NCBI GenBank assembly: GCA_017880265.1
Contig: JAFJTK010000135.1
Location: 1-9,490, forward strand
DNA: 9,490 bases
Reading direction: 5' to 3'
Source of the DNA: Candidatus Pelagibacter sp.
GTDB lineage: Bacteria > Pseudomonadota > Alphaproteobacteria > Pelagibacterales > Pelagibacteraceae
In this document: positions 6,293-9,490 of the stretch, piece after piece
How the letters are laid out: each line of letters begins with the position of its first letter
How positions within the stretch are numbered: position 1 is the first letter of the stretch
Notes under the pieces: model-generated
What the model was told of the DNA's origin: nothing
The model's database searches: none
Seen by the model: only the letters and a program-made list of their open reading frames with translations
Made by a program: the position numbers and the translations under genes

Positions 6293-7072
6293 GTGAGAAA
6301 CTTAATTAAATTATTTTCAATTCTAGTCTTATTTTTTTTTACAGTTACTCAATCACAATCAGCTGAAAAAGTTGATTATTTAAAAACTGATTGGAGCTTT
6401 AAAGGTTTATTTGGAAAATTTGATAGGGGTGCATTACAAAGAGGGTACCAAGTTTACACAGAGGTTTGTGCATCGTGTCATTCAATGAAATATGTAAGTT
6501 ATAGAAATTTAGGTGAAAAAGGAGGGCCAGAGTTCTCTGAAGCCGAAGTTAAGGCTATTGCTGCTTCATTTGAATTAACAGATGGACCAAATGCAGATGG
6601 TGAAATGTTTACAAGACCAGCAAAACCATCAGACAAATTTGTAAAGCCTTATGAGAATGTTAAAGCAGCTCAAGCAGCAAATGGTGGTGCATACCCACCT
6701 GACATGTCGGTTTTAGTTAAAGCTAGAGGTGGTGGGGTAGACTATATTTATTCTTTACTTCAAGGATACGAAGATGCACCAAGTGGGGTAACTTTAGATG
6801 ATGGTGTTTATTACAACAAATATATGTATGGAAATAAAATTAGGATGGCAGCTCCGCTTTCAGATGACCTAATTGAGTATGGAGACGGAACAAAGGCAAC
6901 AGTTGAGCAAATGTCCAAAGATGTTACAACATTTTTAATGTGGGCAGCTGAGCCACATTTAGAGTCTAGACACCAAATGGGTTTTAAAGCAATTATTTAT
7001 TTGATTATTTTAACTATCTTAGTTTATTTCAGTATGAAAAAAATATGGTCACGTGTTGAATCTGAAGTTTAA
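6293..7072 (+). CDS. petC: Ubiquinol-cytochrome c reductase, cytochrome c1 subunit
   Basis: Cytochrome c1 accepts electrons from the Rieske cluster and passes them to a soluble or membrane-bound cytochrome c. The start is GTG at 6293, one base after the petB stop; it gives a good signal peptide (MRNLIKLF, then a hydrophobic run, with likely cleavage after SQSA near residue 24). The single covalent heme site is CASCH at 59-63, and Met185 in KIRMAAPLSDDL is the probable sixth ligand. PPDMSVL and the ARGGGVDYIYSLLQGY stretch are typical of the family. A single C-terminal transmembrane helix at about 232-248 (FKAIIYLIILTILVYF), followed by basic residues, anchors the protein. It is 259 residues, normal for bacterial c1. 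Its last 24 bases overlap the 3' end of ychF on the other strand. A run of nine T (6332-6340) codes for Phe residues in the signal peptide. Confidence 0.97.
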   Translation: MRNLIKLFSILVLFFFTVTQSQSAEKVDYLKTDWSFKGLFGKFDRGALQRGYQVYTEVCASCHSMKYVSYRNLGEKGGPEFSEAEVKAIAASFELTDGPNADGEMFTRPAKPSDKFVKPYENVKAAQAANGGAYPPDMSVLVKARGGGVDYIYSLLQGYEDAPSGVTLDDGVYYNKYMYGNKIRMAAPLSDDLIEYGDGTKATVEQMSKDVTTFLMWAAEPHLESRHQMGFKAIIYLIILTILVYFSMKKIWSRVESEV

Positions 7073-8122
7073 TACATCGCCATCTTTAACTATATAATCC
7101 TTACCTTCAAGTCTCATTTTTCCATTAGTCTTTGAATTTACCCATCCATCATTTGCTACAAAATCTTCATAAGAAACTGTTTCTGCTCTTATGAAACCTT
7201 TTTCAAAGTCAGTATGAATTTCACCAGCAGCTTTTGGAGCTGTACAATTTTTTTGGATTGTCCATGCTCTTGTTTCTTCTGGACCAGATGTAAAATAGGT
7301 TTCTAACTCCAAAATCTTATAACCTTTTTGAATCAGCATGCTCAGTCCAGTTTCTTTCAAGCCAATCATTTCCATATAGTTTTTTCTCTCTGAAGACTCC
7401 AGCTCATTAATTTGATTTTCTATATCAGCTGACACAATAAGGGTGTTTTCTTCTCCAAATTTTTCTATAAATTTTTTTGTATACTCATTACCTTGCTGAA
7501 CACTTTGTTCATCTACATTACATACAAATATTTTAGGTTTTATTGACAATAAACCACTTTGATTGAGCTGTTTACTTTCAAATTGAGATTTTAGAATGGA
7601 GATATCTTTATCATTATCGATACAATCTAATGCAACCTCTAATATTTTTAGTTGTTCCTCATCGACATTTTTTTTATTACTTTTTTCCAACCTTTTTTGA
7701 ATTGATTCTAAGTCGGCTAACATCATTTCAGTTTCAATAATTTCTAAATCTCTGATGGGATCTACTGTTGGGTTAACATTTTGAATATCATCAGAGTCAA
7801 AACATCTAATCATATGAATAATTGCATCTACTTCTCTAATATGTGACAAAAACTTATTACCTAAACCTTCACCTTTTGATGCGCCTTTTACTAGTCCAGC
7901 AATGTCCACAAATGAAATTGTGGTATTTATGATTTTTTTTGATTTTGAAACTTTAGATAGGTTGTTTAATCTTTCATCTGGAACTGGAACAACCCCAACA
8001 TTTGGATCAATCGTACAAAAAGGAAAATTAGCTGCTTGAGCTTTGCTTGAGTTTGTTAATGCATTGAATAGAGTAGATTTACCAACATTGGGTAAACCAA
8101 CAATTCCACATTTAAAGCTCAT
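7049..8122 (-). CDS. ychF: Ribosome-associated ATPase YchF (Obg-like ATPase)
   Basis: YchF is a TRAFAC-class P-loop ATPase of the Obg family that associates with ribosomes and is linked to translation and oxidative-stress control. The 357-residue length is near the usual 363. The G1 motif GLPNVGKS is at 9-16, the G2 region contains NFPFCTIDPN, and the G3-like FVDIAGLVKGAS is at 71-82. The G4 position has NVDE at 202-205 instead of the GTPase NKxD; NxxE is the family's mark of ATP preference. Between them, about 120-190 forms the helical coiled-coil insertion, and the C-terminal TGS domain runs from about 273 to the typical end GDVLNFRFNT. The true family C-terminus lies in the overlap with petC, so the 24-base antisense overlap is real on both sides. 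The ATG shares its A with the pth TAA (TAATG), indicating coupled translation with pth. Confidence 0.98.
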   Translation of the reverse strand: MSFKCGIVGLPNVGKSTLFNALTNSSKAQAANFPFCTIDPNVGVVPVPDERLNNLSKVSKSKKIINTTISFVDIAGLVKGASKGEGLGNKFLSHIREVDAIIHMIRCFDSDDIQNVNPTVDPIRDLEIIETEMMLADLESIQKRLEKSNKKNVDEEQLKILEVALDCIDNDKDISILKSQFESKQLNQSGLLSIKPKIFVCNVDEQSVQQGNEYTKKFIEKFGEENTLIVSADIENQINELESSERKNYMEMIGLKETGLSMLIQKGYKILELETYFTSGPEETRAWTIQKNCTAPKAAGEIHTDFEKGFIRAETVSYEDFVANDGWVNSKTNGKMRLEGKDYIVKDGDVLNFRFNT

Positions 8123-8685
8123 TATTTATTATTATTTACTGTGCTAGAAAATAGATCCAATTTTTTTTCAACTAATATAGAAATCGACTCGTTGATATGA
8201 TTTGAGATTTTTTCAATACCAGCTAACTCTTCTTCTTCAAAATTTTGAAGAACGAAATCACCAACCTCTATGTTTTCTTTTGGTTTACCTATTCCAATTC
8301 TCACTCTTGAGTAATCTTTACCTATAAATTTATCAATAGATGCGATCCCATTATGTCCTGCACTCGATCCACCAAATTTTGCTTTAATCTTCCCAAATTC
8401 AACATCTAAATCATCATGAAAAACAATTACATCTTCTGCATCTATTTTAAAGTACTCAATAAGCTCTCTTATACAAATTCCAGAATTATTCATAAATGTT
8501 AGAGGTTTGATTGCATAGACTTTTTGATCACCAACATTTCCAGTTGTGAGTAATCCTTTAAATTTGGGTTTTTGTTTTGATAAACCAAATTTTTTATTAA
8601 TAGAGTCGATTATTTTAAACCCAACATTGTGTCTATTATTTTCACTATCTGGTGTTGGATTACCTAAGCCTACAAATAAAAGCAT
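8122..8685 (-). CDS. pth: Peptidyl-tRNA hydrolase
   Basis: Pth releases tRNA from peptidyl-tRNAs that drop off the ribosome, recycling tRNA in the cytoplasm. The 187-residue protein begins with the family signature LLFVGLGNP and has all catalytic and substrate-binding residues in place: Asn9, His19 in NRHNVGF, Asn66 in KPLTFMNNSG, Asp91 in VFHDDLD, and Asn112 in SSAGHNG, matching Asn10, His20, Asn68, Asp93 and Asn114 of the E. coli enzyme. RVRIGIGKP at 127-135 is also standard. It lies between rplY and ychF on the - strand; rplY ends 37 bases upstream and ychF overlaps its stop by one base. The rplY(ctc)-pth-ychF order is common in proteobacteria and groups translation functions. The start is ATG 8685 with no Shine-Dalgarno sequence ahead, only an A-run. 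Confidence 0.98.
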   Translation of the reverse strand: MLLFVGLGNPTPDSENNRHNVGFKIIDSINKKFGLSKQKPKFKGLLTTGNVGDQKVYAIKPLTFMNNSGICIRELIEYFKIDAEDVIVFHDDLDVEFGKIKAKFGGSSAGHNGIASIDKFIGKDYSRVRIGIGKPKENIEVGDFVLQNFEEEELAGIEKISNHINESISILVEKKLDLFSSTVNNNK

Positions 8686-8722
8686 ATTTTTTTAATGGAT
8701 AGTAAAATTTAACTTTGACAGT

Positions 8723-9424
8723 TTATTTATTTTCTTCAGCAGCTTTTTTATCGTCACCCTCTTTTTTTTCACCTTCAGCTGCTGGTTTATCACCTTCTGC
8801 TGCTGCTTCTGCTCCAGCTTCTCCTTCTGCAGCTTCTGCTTCAGCTGGTTTTTCAGGTTCCTTCATTACAGTAGGCGCGGCTAATGTTGCTATAACAAAG
8901 TCCCTTCCTTTAATTGTTGGGGTTACATCTGTTTCTAAATTAATAGATGATATTTTGAAACTTTCACCGATCTCAACGCCATCAAGATCAATTACTAAGT
9001 TTTCAGGAATTTTTTCACTTGGGCATCTCAATTCTACTTTTCTTCTAACGATGTTCAAAACTCCACCTCTCTTCAAGCCTGGAGATTTTTCATGGTTAAT
9101 AAATTGAACTGGCACTTCAATTCTTATTTTTACACCTGGAACTACTCTTAAAAAGTCTACATGAATAGGTTCGTCTGAAATGATGTGGTATTTAATTTCT
9201 CTTGGAAGAACGTTTTGAGGTTTTCCATCGACATTTAAAGTAACTATATTGGATAGAAAATTTTCTTTTTCAATTAGAGATTTTAATAATTTTTTTGAAA
9301 TTGAAACTGTTTCATTTTGTGCTTCACCACCATAGATTACAGCTGGTACACTACCATTATTTCTAAGCGCACTAAGCTCACCCTTAGTTTTTGTGTTTCT
9401 AATGTTTGCGTCTAATGAAATCAT
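8723..9424 (-). CDS. rplY: 50S ribosomal protein L25 / Ctc form
   Basis: L25 binds 5S rRNA in the large ribosomal subunit; the longer Ctc form adds a C-terminal beta domain. In 233 residues, the N-terminal L25 domain (about 1-93) shows the usual opening with TKGELSALRNNGSVPAVIYGG and ends near DEPIHVDFLRV, and the Ctc domain (about 98-185) has VPVQFINHEKSPGLKRGGVLN and a DLDGVEIGESFKIS segment. The final part, about 186-233, is low-complexity Ala/Glu/Gly/Lys, is expected to be disordered, and is net acidic. This tail is encoded by a locally more GC-rich, repetitive run (about 8750-8860) unlike the rest of the window. Ctc proteins often have such tails, so it is not necessarily foreign. ATG 9424 matches the family start. 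It is probably the first or an early gene in the rplY-pth-ychF block. Confidence 0.96.
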   Translation of the reverse strand: MISLDANIRNTKTKGELSALRNNGSVPAVIYGGEAQNETVSISKKLLKSLIEKENFLSNIVTLNVDGKPQNVLPREIKYHIISDEPIHVDFLRVVPGVKIRIEVPVQFINHEKSPGLKRGGVLNIVRRKVELRCPSEKIPENLVIDLDGVEIGESFKISSINLETDVTPTIKGRDFVIATLAAPTVMKEPEKPAEAEAAEGEAGAEAAAEGDKPAAEGEKKEGDDKKAAEENK

Positions 9425-9438
9425 AAAATCATGGGTTT

Positions 9439-9490
9439 TTAGCCCAAGTTCTTTAATAACTCAAGGTAATTATTTAAATAAATCTGAAAC
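9439..9490 (-). CDS. Possible last codons of an unidentified upstream gene (partial)
   Basis: Read leftward from 9489, one frame is open for 16 codons (FQIYLNNYLELLKNLG) and ends in TAA at 9441-9439, 14 bases before the rplY ATG. The ending looks like an amphipathic helix at a protein C-terminus, and the tight spacing matches other gene pairs here. However, a 16-codon open frame is quite likely by chance, and I do not recognise the protein. If it is not a gene, this stretch is the rplY leader. Confidence 0.25.
   Translation of the reverse strand, partial: FQIYLNNYLELLKNLG

Noticed and set aside
8715..9107. Open frame of 130 codons on the + strand, rich in Ser/Ala/Pro
   Set aside because: It is the antisense of the rplY 3' half; the Ser/Ala/Pro richness mirrors the Ala/Glu repeats of the L25 tail and the rest resembles no protein family I know.
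9430..9448. Small inverted repeat (TGGG/CCCA, seven-base loop) just upstream of rplY
   Set aside because: Only four continuous base pairs plus one pair beyond a mismatch, and no adequate U-run after it; too weak to call a terminator or an L25 leader element.
1..9490. Mobile elements, CRISPR arrays, toxin-antitoxin or defence genes
   Set aside because: No transposase, integrase, direct-repeat array, or paired small genes were seen; every stretch except short spacers is covered by recognisable core genes.

Overview
The window looks like chromosomal core sequence from a small, streamlined, very AT-rich alphaproteobacterium, most likely of the marine SAR11/Pelagibacterales type. This placement is inferred from: strong A/T bias with lysine-, isoleucine- and asparagine-rich proteins; very short or absent intergenic gaps; a three-gene cytochrome bc1 operon with a Tat-type Rieske protein and a separate full-length cytochrome b; a Ctc-type L25; and a TPR-protein/ispE pair. 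No phage, transposon, CRISPR or defence-type genes are visible, and no stretch over 100 bases lacks a gene.

Layout, left to right. On the + strand lie the 3' end of a TPR-repeat protein (1-425), translationally coupled to ispE (425-1270), then tRNA-Gln(UUG) with encoded CCA (1304-1377), then a tRNA nucleotidyltransferase (cca, 1381-2655) beginning three bases after that tRNA. Converging on it from the - strand is a tight block, read in the order trmL (4419-3961), hemF (3959-3132), greA (3128-2652). A 91-base divergent gap (4420-4510) separates trmL from petA-petB-petC (4511-7072, +), which encode the cytochrome bc1 complex. The last part is a - strand block read in the order rplY/ctc (9424-8723), pth (8685-8122), ychF (8122-7049). 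The 3' end of ychF overlaps the 3' end of petC by 24 bases. The right edge (9439-9490, -) may hold the last codons of another gene.

Functionally the window combines respiration (bc1 complex, plus oxygen-dependent heme synthesis through HemF), isoprenoid precursor synthesis by the MEP pathway (IspE), tRNA biology (tRNA-Gln, CCA enzyme, TrmL, peptidyl-tRNA hydrolase), ribosome and translation factors (L25, YchF), and transcript elongation (GreA). HemF and the bc1 genes fit an aerobic organism.

I did not find a convincing undescribed system. The points worth a second look are architectural: the near-leaderless cca gene fused to a tRNA transcript, two convergent junctions that overlap with no room for a terminator, a perfect 16-bp palindrome near the greA 3' end, the general lack of Shine-Dalgarno sequences, a substitution in the CCA-enzyme GGxVRD motif, and a low-complexity Ala/Glu tail on L25.
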